Assembly: GCA_900696685.1 (NCBI GenBank)
Contig: CAADHA010000181.1
Location: 1-41,935, forward strand
DNA: 41,935 nt
Direction of reading: 5' to 3'
Source of the DNA: an uncultured Planctomycetota bacterium
GTDB lineage: Bacteria > Planctomycetota > Phycisphaerae > Phycisphaerales > UBA5793
Each line of letters opens with the position of its first letter. Position 1 is the first letter of the stretch. The notes beneath the pieces were generated by a model. It was not told the origin of the DNA. It was given only the letters and a program-made list of their open reading frames with translations, and made no database searches. The translations under genes and the position numbers were made by a program. Shown piece after piece: positions 1 through 10,389 of the stretch.

Positions 1-185
1 GCGGCGGGACGCAACTCGGCCTCGGCCAACGTCTCCTTCAGGTCGCGTTCAGCGTCCAGACGGGCGAAGGGTCGGGCGCCACCGAGCGCTTCCTCCCCGC
101 CGCCGCCTGCCCCGGCTACTTCCAGGCCATCATCCGTGCCGCGACCGGCCCGTGCGAAGTGAGCAACGTCGTCGCGATGCCGTGA
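1..185 (+). CDS. Secreted protein with CPG/SN C-terminal domain (3' end only)
   Basis: Only the last 60 codons are in the window (reading frame from base 3, TGA at 183-185). The translated end contains GTQLGL, then ACPGY about 33 residues later, and finishes GPCEVSNVVAMP. The same arrangement (C-x-GT, a Cys some 40 residues on, then C-x-x-SN close to the stop) ends two other proteins in this window, at 32708-33541 and 37923-38300. Both of those start with signal peptides, so this one is inferred to be exported too. The function of the domain is not known to me. The N-terminal part lies outside the window. Confidence 0.65.
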   Translation, partial: GGTQLGLGQRLLQVAFSVQTGEGSGATERFLPAAACPGYFQAIIRAATGPCEVSNVVAMP

Positions 186-268
186 GCGCCTGATCTTCGC
201 TCAATCGCTTCGCCCGCCGACGCGCCATGCTTCGCGCGCCGCCGCATTCATGCAGGCTTCGGGCGACA

Positions 269-1273
269 TCACACGCGGCTGAGGGCTTCGATCACTTCCG
301 GGCGCACCTCGTCGATGGGTCGGTCGATCTTGGCGCCGGAGGCGCGGGCGTGTCCGCCGCCGCCGAAGAGGCGAGCGACCTGATTCACATCGACCGCGTT
401 CGGGCCGGGCTTGGAGCGCAGGCTGAGTTTGACGGGCCCGCTCCTGGGCTCGGCGATGACGCAGGCGACTTCGATCGACTCAACGGCAAGGGGCAGATCG
501 GAAAAGCCGTGCGTGTCATCGGGCGTGGCGTCGGAGGCTTCGTAATCGCTCCGGCGCAGGGTGAGGATGGCGGCGCGGCCGCCGGCGACGATCTCCAGCG
601 AGGTCAGCGCGCGGGCCAGAAGGCGCAGGCGGCCGGGCGGGTCGGTCTGCTCAATGCGGCGGAAGAGGTCGGCGTGATCGACGCCGGCGTCAACCAGTTT
701 CGCCGCGAGGCGCAGCGTCTTTGAAGTCGTGTTCGAGAAGCGGAACCAGCCGGTGTCGGTCGCGATGCCGAGGTAGAGCGGCTCGGCGATTGACCGATCG
801 AAAGGAACGCCGAGAAGTTCGATGAGATCGGCGACGATTTCCGCCGCCGCCGCCGCTTTCGGCTCAACCACGCGGCAGTCGGAGAGGTCGGCATCGCCCT
901 GAATGTGGTGATCGATGATGGCGATCTTCCCGGCGTGCCGCGACAGCCAGTCGGCGAGGTCTTTGAGTTGCGATCGCGCGCCGGTGTCGGTGATGATGAC
1001 GAGATCGACATCATCGGGCGGCCGGCGGTTCTCCGCCACGATCTGAACCGGTGTCGGGTCAATGACGGAGTAGAAGACCTCGCCGTCCGGGCCGGCATAC
1101 CAGACCTGGGCCGACTTGCCGAGATGCTCGATGGCGCGCGCGAGGGCGAGGGTGGAGCCGACGGCGTCGCCGTCGGGCTTGACGTGAGTCGTGATGGCGA
1201 TGCGCTGCGCGCCGCGTATGGCCGCTGCGACCTCCGTCAACTCGACCGTGGAGTCATAGTTCATGGTGGTCAT
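269..1273 (-). CDS. nrnA: DHH/DHHA1 phosphoesterase, NrnA-type nanoRNase/pAp phosphatase
   Basis: This 334-residue protein has the full DHH signature. His30, Asp34 and Asp36 lie in THVKPDGDAVGS, DTG is at 96-98, the eponymous DHH at 121-123, and a C-terminal DHHA1 glycine-rich GGGGHARASG at 304-313. Family members of this length are cytoplasmic Mn-dependent enzymes that degrade 2-5 nt RNA fragments and dephosphorylate pAp. Some relatives cleave cyclic dinucleotide products instead, so the exact substrate is inferred. The start codon ATG at 1273 overlaps the ribF stop as ATGA, so the two genes are translationally coupled. A second ATG three codons in (1264) is possible. The symbol is by family similarity only. 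Confidence 0.88.
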   Translation of the reverse strand: MTTMNYDSTVELTEVAAAIRGAQRIAITTHVKPDGDAVGSTLALARAIEHLGKSAQVWYAGPDGEVFYSVIDPTPVQIVAENRRPPDDVDLVIITDTGARSQLKDLADWLSRHAGKIAIIDHHIQGDADLSDCRVVEPKAAAAAEIVADLIELLGVPFDRSIAEPLYLGIATDTGWFRFSNTTSKTLRLAAKLVDAGVDHADLFRRIEQTDPPGRLRLLARALTSLEIVAGGRAAILTLRRSDYEASDATPDDTHGFSDLPLAVESIEVACVIAEPRSGPVKLSLRSKPGPNAVDVNQVARLFGGGGHARASGAKIDRPIDEVRPEVIEALSRV

Positions 1274-2190
1274 GATGCCAGCGCATGCCCCGCCAGCAGG
1301 TCTCGTGTGCGTTCGATGTCGCGTCTAATCTGCGCGGCGACGGCGGGGGCGCCGTCAAAGCGCATCTCGCTGCGGAGAAAGCCGAGGAAACGGATGCGGC
1401 ACTCCCAGCCGTAATCGTCGAGGGGCAGGTCGGCCCCGACGAGGTGCGCCTCGCAGCCGGGCGCTGCGCCGGGGAAGGTGGGCTTGACGCCGACGTTGAT
1501 GGCAGCGGGAAACCACCGCCCGTCGGGAGAGGTGGCCTGGCCGAAGTACACGCCTCGACCGGGGAGCATTGCGTCGGCCTCGACGTTGGCTGTGGGAGTT
1601 CCGAGTTGCCGCCCGCGCCGGTCGCCCGCGCGCACCGGACCGCGAAGTTCATAAGGCCGCCCGAGCAGACGCGCCGCATCGCGCACCCGTCCGTGCGCCA
1701 GAAGCCAGCGCACGAGGGAACTGGAGACGGTGACGAGCGTGTGGTCGTCGAGCGGTGCTTCAACCGCGTCAACGACGATGACTTCAAAGCCGTGCTGGCC
1801 TCCCAGTCTCCTGAGCAGGGCGATGTCGCCGCGACGGGCGTGCCCGAAGCGGAAGTCGGGGCCTTCGAGGAGGGCGTCGGGCGCGTGCTCGGCCGCGACG
1901 GAAGCGATGAAGGCCTCGGGTGAAGTCCCGAGAAACGCGGTGGTTGGTTCGAGCCTGACGACCTCATCGACGCCCGCGGCGGCGAGCAGATCGCGGCGCC
2001 GGGTCCAGGAGGTGAGCCGCGGCGGGGCGGCGCCGGGCCGCAGCGTGCTTGCGGGATGGGGGTCAAAGACCAGTGCGGTGACGCGGCCGCCGCTTCCTGC
2101 GCGCCGCCTTGCCTGGGAGATGAGGGCCTGGTGCCCGAGATGCACAGCGTCGAAGTTGCCGATAGTGAGCACTCTCGCGGCGGCGGGCAT
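1270..2190 (-). CDS. ribF: Bifunctional riboflavin kinase/FAD synthetase
   Basis: The 306-residue protein carries the N-terminal nucleotidyltransferase domain with GNFDAVHLGH at residues 11-20 (the usual form is GxFDGxHxGH, here Ala replaces Gly), FDPHP at 42-46 and VSSSLVR near 155-161. The C-terminal riboflavin kinase domain has GTPTAN at 197-202 and the FLGFLRSEMRF segment near 268-278. It phosphorylates riboflavin to FMN and adenylates FMN to FAD in the cytoplasm. I chose the ATG at 2190 because the family motif begins about ten residues after it; an upstream in-frame ATG at 2259 would add 23 Arg-rich residues and nearly touch the divergent gene. It is the first gene of a two-gene unit with the DHH phosphoesterase. 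Confidence 0.92.
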   Translation of the reverse strand: MPAAARVLTIGNFDAVHLGHQALISQARRRAGSGGRVTALVFDPHPASTLRPGAAPPRLTSWTRRRDLLAAAGVDEVVRLEPTTAFLGTSPEAFIASVAAEHAPDALLEGPDFRFGHARRGDIALLRRLGGQHGFEVIVVDAVEAPLDDHTLVTVSSSLVRWLLAHGRVRDAARLLGRPYELRGPVRAGDRRGRQLGTPTANVEADAMLPGRGVYFGQATSPDGRWFPAAINVGVKPTFPGAAPGCEAHLVGADLPLDDYGWECRIRFLGFLRSEMRFDGAPAVAAQIRRDIERTRDLLAGHALAS

Positions 2191-2270
2191 AGCCGCAACA
2201 CTAGGCCGCCGCCCGCGAAACCGCCAGCGCACGGTGGCAGCGGCCGGGCGGTCGGCCAAGGATTCCCCCT

Positions 2271-5207
2271 ATGGCAGAAGTTCAGATCGATCAGGACGAA
2301 GTGATCCGCCAACTGGGCGACGGGCTGAGCCGCGCGGCCGAGGAGTTCGTGCCTTGGTTCTTTCAGCAGATGCCCGAGACCTATTTCCGCAACGTCGATG
2401 AGGCGACGCGAATGGAGCACATGCGTGCGGTCCTCGCTCTGCGAGCCAGCGGGCAGGAGCCGCGCGTGCGCATCCGCAGCAACGACGGAAGGCGCGTGAC
2501 GTATGTTCTGCCGCGCGATTATCCCGGCCTGCTCGTCGACCTGCTGATGTACGACTTCGGCGACGACCTCATCCGGTCAGCCAAGCTCTACTGCTCGCGC
2601 GACGCCGAACTGGTCATCGACATTTTTGAGATCGGCCCGAGCCAGCCGTGCAACCTTGAAGACCCCTTCGTGAAGCGCATCTTCCAGCAGACGCTTTCAC
2701 TGGCGCGGCAGCGAGGTGAGACGTGGACGGAGGAGTCGCTCCGTGCTCACTTCCGCCTCCTGTCGGAAGACAGTGTGAAGAACTGCCCGCCGGCGCGCAT
2801 CCTGGGACACGCGCGCCTCTACCAGGAAGTGAGCCGGTCGAAAGGTGCGGCGGTCGTCCTCGACAACACGCTCTACCCGGATCACTCTCGCATCATCCTG
2901 GCCGTCGCCAACGTGCCGGCCAAGCGCATGCTCATCCGCGTCGCCAACCGCTTCAAGACGCTGAGCATCAACGTGGACCGCGCCTACGTGGACGCGATCC
3001 AGGCGGGCGAGGAAGAGTCGGTCGTCATCGTCTCCGCGGTGGTGCAGGGTCCGGACGGCGGGCAGATCGATCCCAAGTCGCTCCTCTGGCAGCGCCTTCA
3101 CCGCGACCTGCTGCGCCTCAAGTGGCTGGACCGCGAGACGCTGGCGCTGGGCTACGACAATCCCGACCTGGGCCTGGGCGGGGCCGACATCCTGCACACC
3201 TACTGCGACCTCGCGCATCAACTTCTCGTCAAGACGAACCGTTACTACTACAGCCGCGCCCGCATCCGCGAGATCGCCGAGAAGCACGTCGACCTGAGCC
3301 TGATGCTCGTCAACCTTTTCCGTGAGCGATTCGATCCCGACAGCGAACTTGACGATGCCGACTGCGAGTTGCGCGAGCACCGGGTGCGCGAGCACCTCAA
3401 CACCGCCGTCGAAGACGAGATCACGCGCGAGATTTTCACGACGATGCTCGACGCGATCACGGCGACGCTCAAGACGAACTACTACGTGGTGGGGCGCTAC
3501 GCGCTGGCGCTGCGCCTCTCGACGGACCTGATGATGCGCGTCGCGCCGCGCAACGAGAGGCCCTACGGCATCTTCTTCGTGCACGGGCGAGACTTCAACG
3601 CCTTCCACGTCCGCTTCCGGCAGACGGCCCGCGGCGGGGTGCGCGTGGTGCGGCCGAGTTCCGAGGAGCAGTTCATCCGTGAGTCGGAGCGCCACTTCGA
3701 CGAGGTTTTCGAACTCGCCTACGCGCAGCAACTCAAGAACAAGGACATTCCCGAGGGGGGCGCCAAGGCCGTCCTCCTCGTCCGGCCAGGCCAGACCATC
3801 AACCGCTGCGTGCGCTCCTTCGCCGACGCGATTCTCGACCTCATCACCGACGATGAGAAGACGCAGGCGCGCATCGTCGATCGACTCGGGATCAAGGAGT
3901 GGATCTACTTCGGCCCCGACGAGAACATCACCCCCGGCCACATCAACTGGATCGTCGAACGGGCCGCGGCGCGGGGCTACCGCTTCCCCAACGCGCTGAT
4001 GAGTTCGAAGCCCGGCGCGGGCATCAACCACAAGGAGTACGGCGTGACGAGCGAGGGCGTCAACGTCTTCCTCGAAGTCGCCCTCAAGTCAACGGGCATC
4101 GATCCGCGCAAACAGCCTTTCACGCTCAAACTCACCGGCGGGCCCGACGGCGACGTCGCCGGAAACCTCATCAAGATCGTCATCCGCGATTACGGCTCCA
4201 ACGTGCGAATCGTCGGAATCGCTGACGGCTTCGGCTGCGCGGAGGACCCGGTCGGACTCAACCATGCCGAACTTCTCCGCCTCGTCAAGGGCAGCCTCGC
4301 GATCGCCGAGTTCGACCGCGGCCGCCTCTCTCCCCAGGGCCGCCTCACGCTCGTTTCCGATCCCGACGGCACGCGCATCCGCAACGAAATGCATAACCGC
4401 GTCGTCGCCGACGCCTTCGTTCCCGCCGGAGGCCGTCCCGAAACCATCAACACCTCCAACTGGAAGCGGTTCCTCACCGCCGACGGCAAGCCGAGCAGCC
4501 CGATCACCGTTGAGGGCGCCAACCTCTTCATCACGGGCGAGGCGAGGCGGCTGCTCTTCGACGCCGGCGTGCTCATCGTCAAGGACTCCTCGGCCAACAA
4601 GTGCGGCGTGATCTGTTCGAGTTACGAGATCATGGCCAGCCTGATGATCAGCGAGCAGGAGTTCCTCGAAATCAAGCCGCAATACGTGCACGAGGTGCTC
4701 CAGCGCCTGCGCGACGTGGCGGGCCTCGAGGCGCGCCTGCTGTTTGAGGAACGCCAGCGGAGACCGGCCACGCCGCTGGTGGACCTGAGCATCCTCCTCA
4801 GCCGCGAAATCCGCCGCGTCAACGACGCCCTCAGCGCCGACTACGTCCGCGTCTCCGAGCAGCATCCCGACCTCGTGCGCGACTGCGTCCTCGAACACAT
4901 CCCTCCGTCGCTCCAGGCCAAGGCGGGGGATCGCATCTGGACCGTCCTGCCCAAGTCCTACCGCCAGGAGATCGTCTGCGCCTTCCTGGCCTCGCGCATC
5001 ATCTACCGCGAAGGATTCGACTACTTCCGCGACACGCCGGACAGCCACCTCGTCGATCTCACCCTCGCCTACTTCCTCCGCGACCGCCGCACCCGCGAAC
5101 TGATCGACGAAGTGCGCCAGTCCGGCCTTCGTCACGCGGACGAGATCGCGGAACTGCTGCGCATCGGCGGCACCCGCGCGGGCCTTCACGTCGCCGCGCA
5201 CGGCTGA
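2271..5207 (+). CDS. NAD-dependent glutamate dehydrogenase, large (about 110 kDa) type
   Basis: The 978-residue protein matches the large NAD-GDH class rather than the short 450-residue hexameric enzymes. The substrate-binding region has PEGGAKAVLL with Lys499, and the following segment has KPGAGINHKEYG from about 580 and GVTSEGVNVF near 592. The NAD domain follows with KLTGGPDGDVAGN. The first 430 residues are the regulatory N-terminal region typical of this class. The length fits the 115-kDa subgroup, not the 180-kDa one. The reaction is oxidative deamination of glutamate to 2-oxoglutarate and ammonium. A good AAGGA site lies 8-9 bases before the ATG. The next gene, 21 bases on, makes glutamate from 5-oxoproline, which supports a catabolic role. 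Confidence 0.88.
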   Translation: MAEVQIDQDEVIRQLGDGLSRAAEEFVPWFFQQMPETYFRNVDEATRMEHMRAVLALRASGQEPRVRIRSNDGRRVTYVLPRDYPGLLVDLLMYDFGDDLIRSAKLYCSRDAELVIDIFEIGPSQPCNLEDPFVKRIFQQTLSLARQRGETWTEESLRAHFRLLSEDSVKNCPPARILGHARLYQEVSRSKGAAVVLDNTLYPDHSRIILAVANVPAKRMLIRVANRFKTLSINVDRAYVDAIQAGEEESVVIVSAVVQGPDGGQIDPKSLLWQRLHRDLLRLKWLDRETLALGYDNPDLGLGGADILHTYCDLAHQLLVKTNRYYYSRARIREIAEKHVDLSLMLVNLFRERFDPDSELDDADCELREHRVREHLNTAVEDEITREIFTTMLDAITATLKTNYYVVGRYALALRLSTDLMMRVAPRNERPYGIFFVHGRDFNAFHVRFRQTARGGVRVVRPSSEEQFIRESERHFDEVFELAYAQQLKNKDIPEGGAKAVLLVRPGQTINRCVRSFADAILDLITDDEKTQARIVDRLGIKEWIYFGPDENITPGHINWIVERAAARGYRFPNALMSSKPGAGINHKEYGVTSEGVNVFLEVALKSTGIDPRKQPFTLKLTGGPDGDVAGNLIKIVIRDYGSNVRIVGIADGFGCAEDPVGLNHAELLRLVKGSLAIAEFDRGRLSPQGRLTLVSDPDGTRIRNEMHNRVVADAFVPAGGRPETINTSNWKRFLTADGKPSSPITVEGANLFITGEARRLLFDAGVLIVKDSSANKCGVICSSYEIMASLMISEQEFLEIKPQYVHEVLQRLRDVAGLEARLLFEERQRRPATPLVDLSILLSREIRRVNDALSADYVRVSEQHPDLVRDCVLEHIPPSLQAKAGDRIWTVLPKSYRQEIVCAFLASRIIYREGFDYFRDTPDSHLVDLTLAYFLRDRRTRELIDEVRQSGLRHADEIAELLRIGGTRAGLHVAAHG

Positions 5208-5228
5208 GCCGATTCGCGGCCGGACTCG

Positions 5229-8200
5229 ATGGTGCCGCCCATGCGTCACGCCGCAACCTGGGTACTCTGCATCGACACGGGCGGCACGTTCACCGACTGC
5301 CTCGCCCTCGATCCCCTGGGCGCCGGGCGCCGCGCCAAGGTGCTCAGCACGGGCTGCATCCGCGCGGAGATCGCCGAAATCCTCTCGCCGGAACAGGTGC
5401 GGCTCCGCGTCCGGCCCGACTGGGTTGACGACTTCCCGGCCGGCGCGAGACTTCGGACCGCCGACTCTACCCACGGCGGTGTGCGCATCAGCGCGTTTCG
5501 CGCACGCGAGGCGATCATCGAGTGCGAAGGGACTGCGCCCATTGAGCCGGGATTGTGCGAGATCGACTTCGGCGTGGAAGCGCCGGTCCTCGCCGCCCAC
5601 CTCGCCACGCGCACGCCGCTGAGGGCGCCCCTGCCGCCGATGCAACTCCGCCTCGCGACCACGCGCGGGACCAACGCCCTGCTCGAGCGCCGCGGCGCCC
5701 GGACGGCGCTGTTCATCACGGCCGGGTTCGCCGACCTGCTGCGCATCGGCACGCAGCAGCGCCCCGACCTCTTCGCGCTCGACATCTTCAAGCCCCAGCC
5801 GCTCCATGACGCGGTCGTTGAAGTGGACGAATGCATCGATGCGCGAGGCGACGTGCTCCGCAACATGGATGCCGCTCGACTGCGGCATGAGGCGGCGAAC
5901 CTCGTCGCGGACGGCATCACGACGGCCGCCGTCGCGCTCAAGAACTCCTACATGAACGACGCGCACGAGCGCCTCGTCGAAGGCATCCTGCGCGAGGCGG
6001 GCTTCACGCACATCACCCGCTCCGGCGCGGTTGCGCCTCTCATCCGTCTCCTGCCGCGCGCCGAGACGGCCCTCGTTGATGCGTACCTGGCCCCGATCAT
6101 CGGCGGCTACCTTTCGCGCATCGCGCAGCGCATCACCTCGCGCGCGACGACAATGCTGACCAGCGCAGGCGGGCTGACCGCGGCCTCCTCTTACCGACCC
6201 TGCGAGAGCCTGCTGAGCGGGCCGGCCGGCGGCGTCGCGGGCGCCGCGGCGGTCGCGCGATCGCTCGGAGAGCACGCCGTCCTCTCCTTCGACATGGGCG
6301 GCACGAGCACCGACGTCGCCCGATGGGCCGGCGACTTCGAGTACATCTTCGAGCACGCCGTCGGCGAGGCGCGCCTCCTGGCGCCCGCCCTGGCCATCGA
6401 GAGTGTCGCCGCGGGAGGCGGAAGCGTCTGCTGGTTCGACGGCCACCGCCTGCGCGTCGGACCGCACAGCGCCGGCGCCGCGCCCGGCCCGGCGTGCTAC
6501 GGCTGCGGCGGGCCGCTCGCCATCACTGATGTCAACCTCCTCCTCGGGCGCGTCGACGCGACGCGTTTCCAGGTGCCGCTGCACGGCGCCGCAGCAGAGG
6601 CGCGCTGCACTGAACTGCTTGCGCAGGTGCGCGCCGCGACGGGCGACGCGATCACCCGCGCACAACTCCTCGCCGGGCTGCTCGCCATCGCCAATCAGCA
6701 CATGGCCGACGCCATCGCACGCATCTCCCTGCGCCGCGGCTTCGATCCCGCCGAACATGCGCTGCTGGCTTTCGGAGGCGCGGGCGGGCAGCACGCCTGC
6801 GCCATCGCCGACCTCCTCGGCATCGACCGCATCATCCTCCCCGCCGACGCCGGGCTGCTCAGCGCCGCGGGCCTGTTCGACGCCCGCATCGAACGCTTTG
6901 CCCAGCGCCAGGTCCTGCGTCTGTTCGATGAGTTGTCCGCCGGTGAAGTCGCGGCCATCGTGACTGACCTCGAACGCGAGGCATGCGACCTCGTTCGTGC
7001 TGACATGCCAGGCGATGAGTCGATCGCGGTGCGGCGCCGCCTCGTCGAGATGCGCCTCCTCGGACAGGATTCGACGCTCACGATCGAGTTCGACGATGAG
7101 GCGTCGCTGACCGGCCGCTTCACCGGACAGTATGTCAGCATCTTCGGTTCTGAGCCGGCCGGGCGCATCGAGATTGAATCTATTCGCGTGATTGCCTCAA
7201 CCCTTGCTTCATCGTCGGCCGTGCCGCAGCCGCCGCGTGGCGAAGCCGGTCATGCAATGCCGCCGCGTACGATCGACATGCCGTCGGGCGAGGTGCGCAT
7301 CGCCGCGCTCGTCATCGATCGCGAGTCGATCGCTCCGGGGGCAGTCATCGCAGGACCGGCGCTGATCGTCGATGACCACAGCACCGCCGTCGTCGAAGCG
7401 GGTTGGAGCGTGCGCACGGCAGAGTGCGGTCACCTTGTTGTGGAGCGGGGCGGCGCCGAGGAGATGCACGCGACGATTGGCAGAGCCTCGTCGCGGGCGT
7501 GCGCGTGCGCGTCCGAATCTTCCCCTGCCGCACTCGAGCTCTTCACCAGCCGCTTCCGCGCCATCGTGCAGGACATGGGCGAACTCCTGCGCCGCACCGC
7601 TCAGTCCACCAACGTCAAGGAGCGCCTCGACTTCTCCTGCGCTCTGCTCGACGCGGACGCACGGCTCGTCGCCAACGGTTCGCACATTCCCGTGCACCTG
7701 GGCGCGATGGGATGCTGCGTCCGTGCGGTGCGCCAAGCCCTGGCGATGCAGCCCGGCGACGTCATCATCACCAATCATCCGGCCTTCGGCGGCTCGCACC
7801 TGCCCGACCTCACCCTCATGACGCCAGTGCACGACGGCGACGACCTCATCGGCTACGTGGCCAACCGGGCGCATCACGCGGAGATCGGCGGCACGCGCCC
7901 CGGCTCGATGCCGCCTGCCGCGCACTCGCTCATCGAGGAAGGCGTCGTGATTCCGCCGTCGCACGTCGCTCGCCGCGGACGAATCGACTGGTCGCCGGTC
8001 CGCCGACTCCTCGAAGCGGGTCCGTATCCTTCGCGCCAGGTCGAGATGAACCTCGCCGATCTGAGCGCCGCCTTCGCCGCCAATCGCCACGGCGCCGCGG
8101 CGCTGCTTCGCCTCGCGCACGAGCACGGCCGCGACAAGGTGGCGCACTTCATGACCGCCCTGCGCCGCCAGGCCGCGGACCAGATGCGAAACGCCCTCGA

Positions 8201-9059
8201 ACGCTTCGGCGACGGCGAGTTTCGCGCCGTCGAGCCTCTCGACGATGACTCGACGCTCGCCGTCGCCATCACGATTTCGAAGGGGTCCGCACGGGTCGAC
8301 TTCACCGGAACGGCGCCCACGCACACGGGCAATCTCAACGCCACTCCCGCCATCGTCCACAGCGCCGTCATGTATGTTCTGCGCCTGCTGGTCAATGAAC
8401 CGCTGCCTCTCAACGAAGGGCTGCTCGACGATGTCGAGATCATCCTGCCGCCGGACACGATCCTCAATCCGCGCTTTGACGCCGATCCCGCGCGCTGCCC
8501 GGCCGTGGTCGGCGGCAACACGGAAACCAGCCAGCGCCTCGTGGACACGCTCATCAAGGCGCTCGGTCTCGCCGCGTGCAGCCAGGGCACGATGAACAAC
8601 GTCCTCTTCGGCAATGACCGCTTCGGGTATTACGAGACGATCTGCGGCGGCGCGGGCGCGACGGCGACGCGCGACGGCGCCGACGCCGTCCACACCCACA
8701 TGACCAACACGCGCATCACCGATGTCGAGGTGCTTGAACACCGCTACCCGGTGCGCGTCGAGCGCTTCGCCATCCGCCGAGGCTCAGGCGGGCGCGGCGA
8801 GCACCGCGGAGGTGATGGCGCCGTGCGCGAGATCACCTTCCTCGAACCCATGTCCCTTTCGGTCCTGACGCAACACCGCGCCCGCGCGCCCTTCTCCATG
8901 CGCGGCGGCGCTCCAGGCGCTCCCGGCCGCCAGCGCCTCCTCCGTGCTGACGGCTCGATCACCAACCTCGCCCCTGTTGACGCCGCCGAAGTCGCCCCCG
9001 GCGACCGCCTCCTCATCGAAACGCCGGGCGGGGGCGGTTGGGGTGCGACAGAGTTCTGA
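5229..9059 (+). CDS. 5-oxoprolinase (ATP-hydrolysing), fused HyuA-HyuB
   Basis: This 1276-residue protein fuses the two halves of the hydantoinase/oxoprolinase family. The HyuA-like N-terminal half has the ATPase-type IDTGGTFTD at 15-23, [13 protein letters not shown] near 145, and [10 protein letters not shown] at 354-363. The HyuB-like half starts near 765 and has [23 protein letters not shown] from about 781 and [11 protein letters not shown]. Length and order match the single-chain 5-oxoprolinase, which opens 5-oxoproline to glutamate using ATP; hydantoinases usually keep the halves as separate genes. The start is the ATG at 5229; a second ATG is at 5241. It lies 21 bases after the glutamate dehydrogenase and is probably co-transcribed with it. 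Substrate assignment rests on domain architecture and context. Confidence 0.85.
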   Translation: MVPPMRHAATWVLCIDTGGTFTDCLALDPLGAGRRAKVLSTGCIRAEIAEILSPEQVRLRVRPDWVDDFPAGARLRTADSTHGGVRISAFRAREAIIECEGTAPIEPGLCEIDFGVEAPVLAAHLATRTPLRAPLPPMQLRLATTRGTNALLERRGARTALFITAGFADLLRIGTQQRPDLFALDIFKPQPLHDAVVEVDECIDARGDVLRNMDAARLRHEAANLVADGITTAAVALKNSYMNDAHERLVEGILREAGFTHITRSGAVAPLIRLLPRAETALVDAYLAPIIGGYLSRIAQRITSRATTMLTSAGGLTAASSYRPCESLLSGPAGGVAGAAAVARSLGEHAVLSFDMGGTSTDVARWAGDFEYIFEHAVGEARLLAPALAIESVAAGGGSVCWFDGHRLRVGPHSAGAAPGPACYGCGGPLAITDVNLLLGRVDATRFQVPLHGAAAEARCTELLAQVRAATGDAITRAQLLAGLLAIANQHMADAIARISLRRGFDPAEHALLAFGGAGGQHACAIADLLGIDRIILPADAGLLSAAGLFDARIERFAQRQVLRLFDELSAGEVAAIVTDLEREACDLVRADMPGDESIAVRRRLVEMRLLGQDSTLTIEFDDEASLTGRFTGQYVSIFGSEPAGRIEIESIRVIASTLASSSAVPQPPRGEAGHAMPPRTIDMPSGEVRIAALVIDRESIAPGAVIAGPALIVDDHSTAVVEAGWSVRTAECGHLVVERGGAEEMHATIGRASSRACACASESSPAALELFTSRFRAIVQDMGELLRRTAQSTNVKERLDFSCALLDADARLVANGSHIPVHLGAMGCCVRAVRQALAMQPGDVIITNHPAFGGSHLPDLTLMTPVHDGDDLIGYVANRAHHAEIGGTRPGSMPPAAHSLIEEGVVIPPSHVARRGRIDWSPVRRLLEAGPYPSRQVEMNLADLSAAFAANRHGAAALLRLAHEHGRDKVAHFMTALRRQAADQMRNALERFGDGEFRAVEPLDDDSTLAVAITISKGSARVDFTGTAPTHTGNLNATPAIVHSAVMYVLRLLVNEPLPLNEGLLDDVEIILPPDTILNPRFDADPARCPAVVGGNTETSQRLVDTLIKALGLAACSQGTMNNVLFGNDRFGYYETICGGAGATATRDGADAVHTHMTNTRITDVEVLEHRYPVRVERFAIRRGSGGRGEHRGGDGAVREITFLEPMSLSVLTQHRARAPFSMRGGAPGAPGRQRLLRADGSITNLAPVDAAEVAPGDRLLIETPGGGGWGATEF

Positions 9060-9173
9060 TCGTCAATGCCCCGTGCCGCCCACGTCGTTGTTGAACTTCC
9101 CCGTGTGCGGCTCAGGCCCGACGGGTATGATGGCAATTGATCCCGGGCCTCCGGATCACGCGCTCCAGGCGCC

Positions 9174-9713
9174 TCAGGCCAACATCGGCAGCACGCCGCG
9201 CAGGAAGACCTGGAGGATCAGATTGCCGTAGAGTGCGGCGACGATGTCATCGAGCAGGATGCCCCAGCCCGCGGGGAACTGCTGGACCAGGTGCGCCGGC
9301 TGCGCCTTGACGATGTCGAGAATGCGGAAGAGCACGAACGCCGCCGCGATCACGATGAAGGCAAATCCGACCTGCGGTTCCGCGCCGGCCGCAACGACGC
9401 CGGCTTCATTCATTCCGCCCGCCGGGCCGAGGGGCACGAAGAGAAGCGTGAGGCACATTCCCGCCGTTTCGTCGGCGACGACGACGCCGGGGTCCTTGCC
9501 CGCGAACTGGCGTTCCGCCCACGCGCCCAGCGCCAGGCACGCCGCGCTCGACGCAACAAGAAGCGTGAGGAGCAGGAGATTGATCGCGGCCGCGTTCCAT
9601 CCGAGGATCACGGCGCCGAAGGCGAGCGCGCAGGGCGGCAGACTGCCCCACGTGCCCGGCGCGGGCCGCATCAGCCCGAGTCCGCCGACGGTGATGATCC
9701 ACTTGCGCCACAC
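9174..9713 (-). CDS. pgpA: Phosphatidylglycerophosphatase A
   Basis: The 179-residue integral membrane protein has the PgpA hallmarks: GLMRPAPGTWGSL near residue 13, KDPGVVVADETAGM in the middle, and FRILDIVKAQPA followed by GWGILLDDIVAALYGN near the C-terminus. The Asp/Glu residues in VADE and LLDD are the conserved acidic positions of the family. It removes phosphate from phosphatidylglycerol-phosphate to make phosphatidylglycerol. The apparent start at 9713 is GTG, 25 bases after the pgsA stop. That placement pairs the synthase and the phosphatase for consecutive reactions in one operon. About three or four hydrophobic segments are visible. Confidence 0.93.
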   Translation of the reverse strand: MWRKWIITVGGLGLMRPAPGTWGSLPPCALAFGAVILGWNAAAINLLLLTLLVASSAACLALGAWAERQFAGKDPGVVVADETAGMCLTLLFVPLGPAGGMNEAGVVAAGAEPQVGFAFIVIAAAFVLFRILDIVKAQPAHLVQQFPAGWGILLDDIVAALYGNLILQVFLRGVLPMLA

Positions 9714-9738
9714 CTTGAGTCCATCGGTCCTGCCGCCG

Positions 9739-10374
9739 TCACGGCTTGAGCAGCGGCCAGGCGCGTCGGAGGTACGGCACGCCGCTGAGCACCGTCACCG
9801 CCACCATCAACCACACCAGCGCATCACGCGCCAGCGCCGACCACTCGTGCGACCGCGGATCGAAATGCCCGACGAGCAGCAGGATGAGCGGAACGACGGC
9901 CGACTGCACGATCATCTTCGCCTTGCCCGACCACGAGGCGGCGAACTCGATGCCCCGGCTCTCGGCAAGGCTGCGCAGGCCCGTTACAAGCAACTCGCGC
10001 AGCAGAACCAGCAGAACCATCCAGGGCAGAATGCCGCTCACCACAATGCGCTGCGGCGTGCTTGGGTCCTGGAGGTCGATCCACACAAACCCCGGTCCGG
10101 CGAGCATGATGAGCGCGCCGATCACCAGAACCTTGTCGCACAGCGGGTCCATGACGCGGCCGAAGAGAGACGTCGCATGCCACCGCCGCGCGAGATGCCC
10201 ATCCACCGCATCCGTGATGACACCCAGAAGAAAGAGGACCAGGGCGGCGTCAAGCGCCCACGTCGGCCCCTGCGGAAAGCGATACACCGAGAGCAGGATG
10301 AAGAACGCCGCCGCCAGCGCCAGGCGCGCCAGCGTGATGAGATTCGGCACCTGTTGCTTCCAGTCCCCGGCCAT
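9739..10374 (-). CDS. pgsA: CDP-diacylglycerol--glycerol-3-phosphate 3-phosphatidyltransferase
   Basis: From the ATG at 10374 the protein has 211 residues and begins MAGDWKQQVPNLITLARLAL, the normal N-terminus of PgsA. The CDP-alcohol phosphotransferase signature D-G-x2-A-R-x8-G-x3-D-x3-D is complete, running from DGHLAR through GRVMDPLCD. Several hydrophobic helices follow. It transfers the phosphatidyl group of CDP-diacylglycerol to glycerol-3-phosphate in the inner membrane; pgpA directly downstream completes phosphatidylglycerol. The frame stays open upstream to 10503, but that extension is Arg/Gly-rich and has no family similarity, so I exclude it. Confidence 0.93.
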   Translation of the reverse strand: MAGDWKQQVPNLITLARLALAAAFFILLSVYRFPQGPTWALDAALVLFLLGVITDAVDGHLARRWHATSLFGRVMDPLCDKVLVIGALIMLAGPGFVWIDLQDPSTPQRIVVSGILPWMVLLVLLRELLVTGLRSLAESRGIEFAASWSGKAKMIVQSAVVPLILLLVGHFDPRSHEWSALARDALVWLMVAVTVLSGVPYLRRAWPLLKP

Positions 10375-10383
10375 GACGGCGGG

Positions 10384-10389
10384 ATAGTA
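10384..10389 (-). promoter_or_regulatory. Possible -10 hexamer (TACTAT) of pgsA-pgpA
   Basis: TACTAT on the minus strand matches TATAAT at four of six positions and lies 9 bases before the pgsA ATG. If it is used, the transcript would be almost leaderless. No convincing -35 is visible. Confidence 0.25.

Noticed and set aside
4089..6794. Long minus-strand open frame (901 codons) across the dehydrogenase and oxoprolinase genes
   Set aside because: It lies antisense to two genes with clear catalytic motifs, spans their boundary, and its translation is Arg/Gly/Ala-rich without any motif. GC-rich codon use leaves the opposite frame open.
7209..8741. Minus-strand open frame (510 codons) inside the oxoprolinase gene
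   Set aside because: Shadow of the HyuB half; composition is that of an antisense frame and there is no start signal.
9114..9150. AGGCCCG ... CGGGCCT inverted repeat after the oxoprolinase gene
   Set aside because: Seven base pairs around a 23-base loop with no T-run is too weak to call a terminator.
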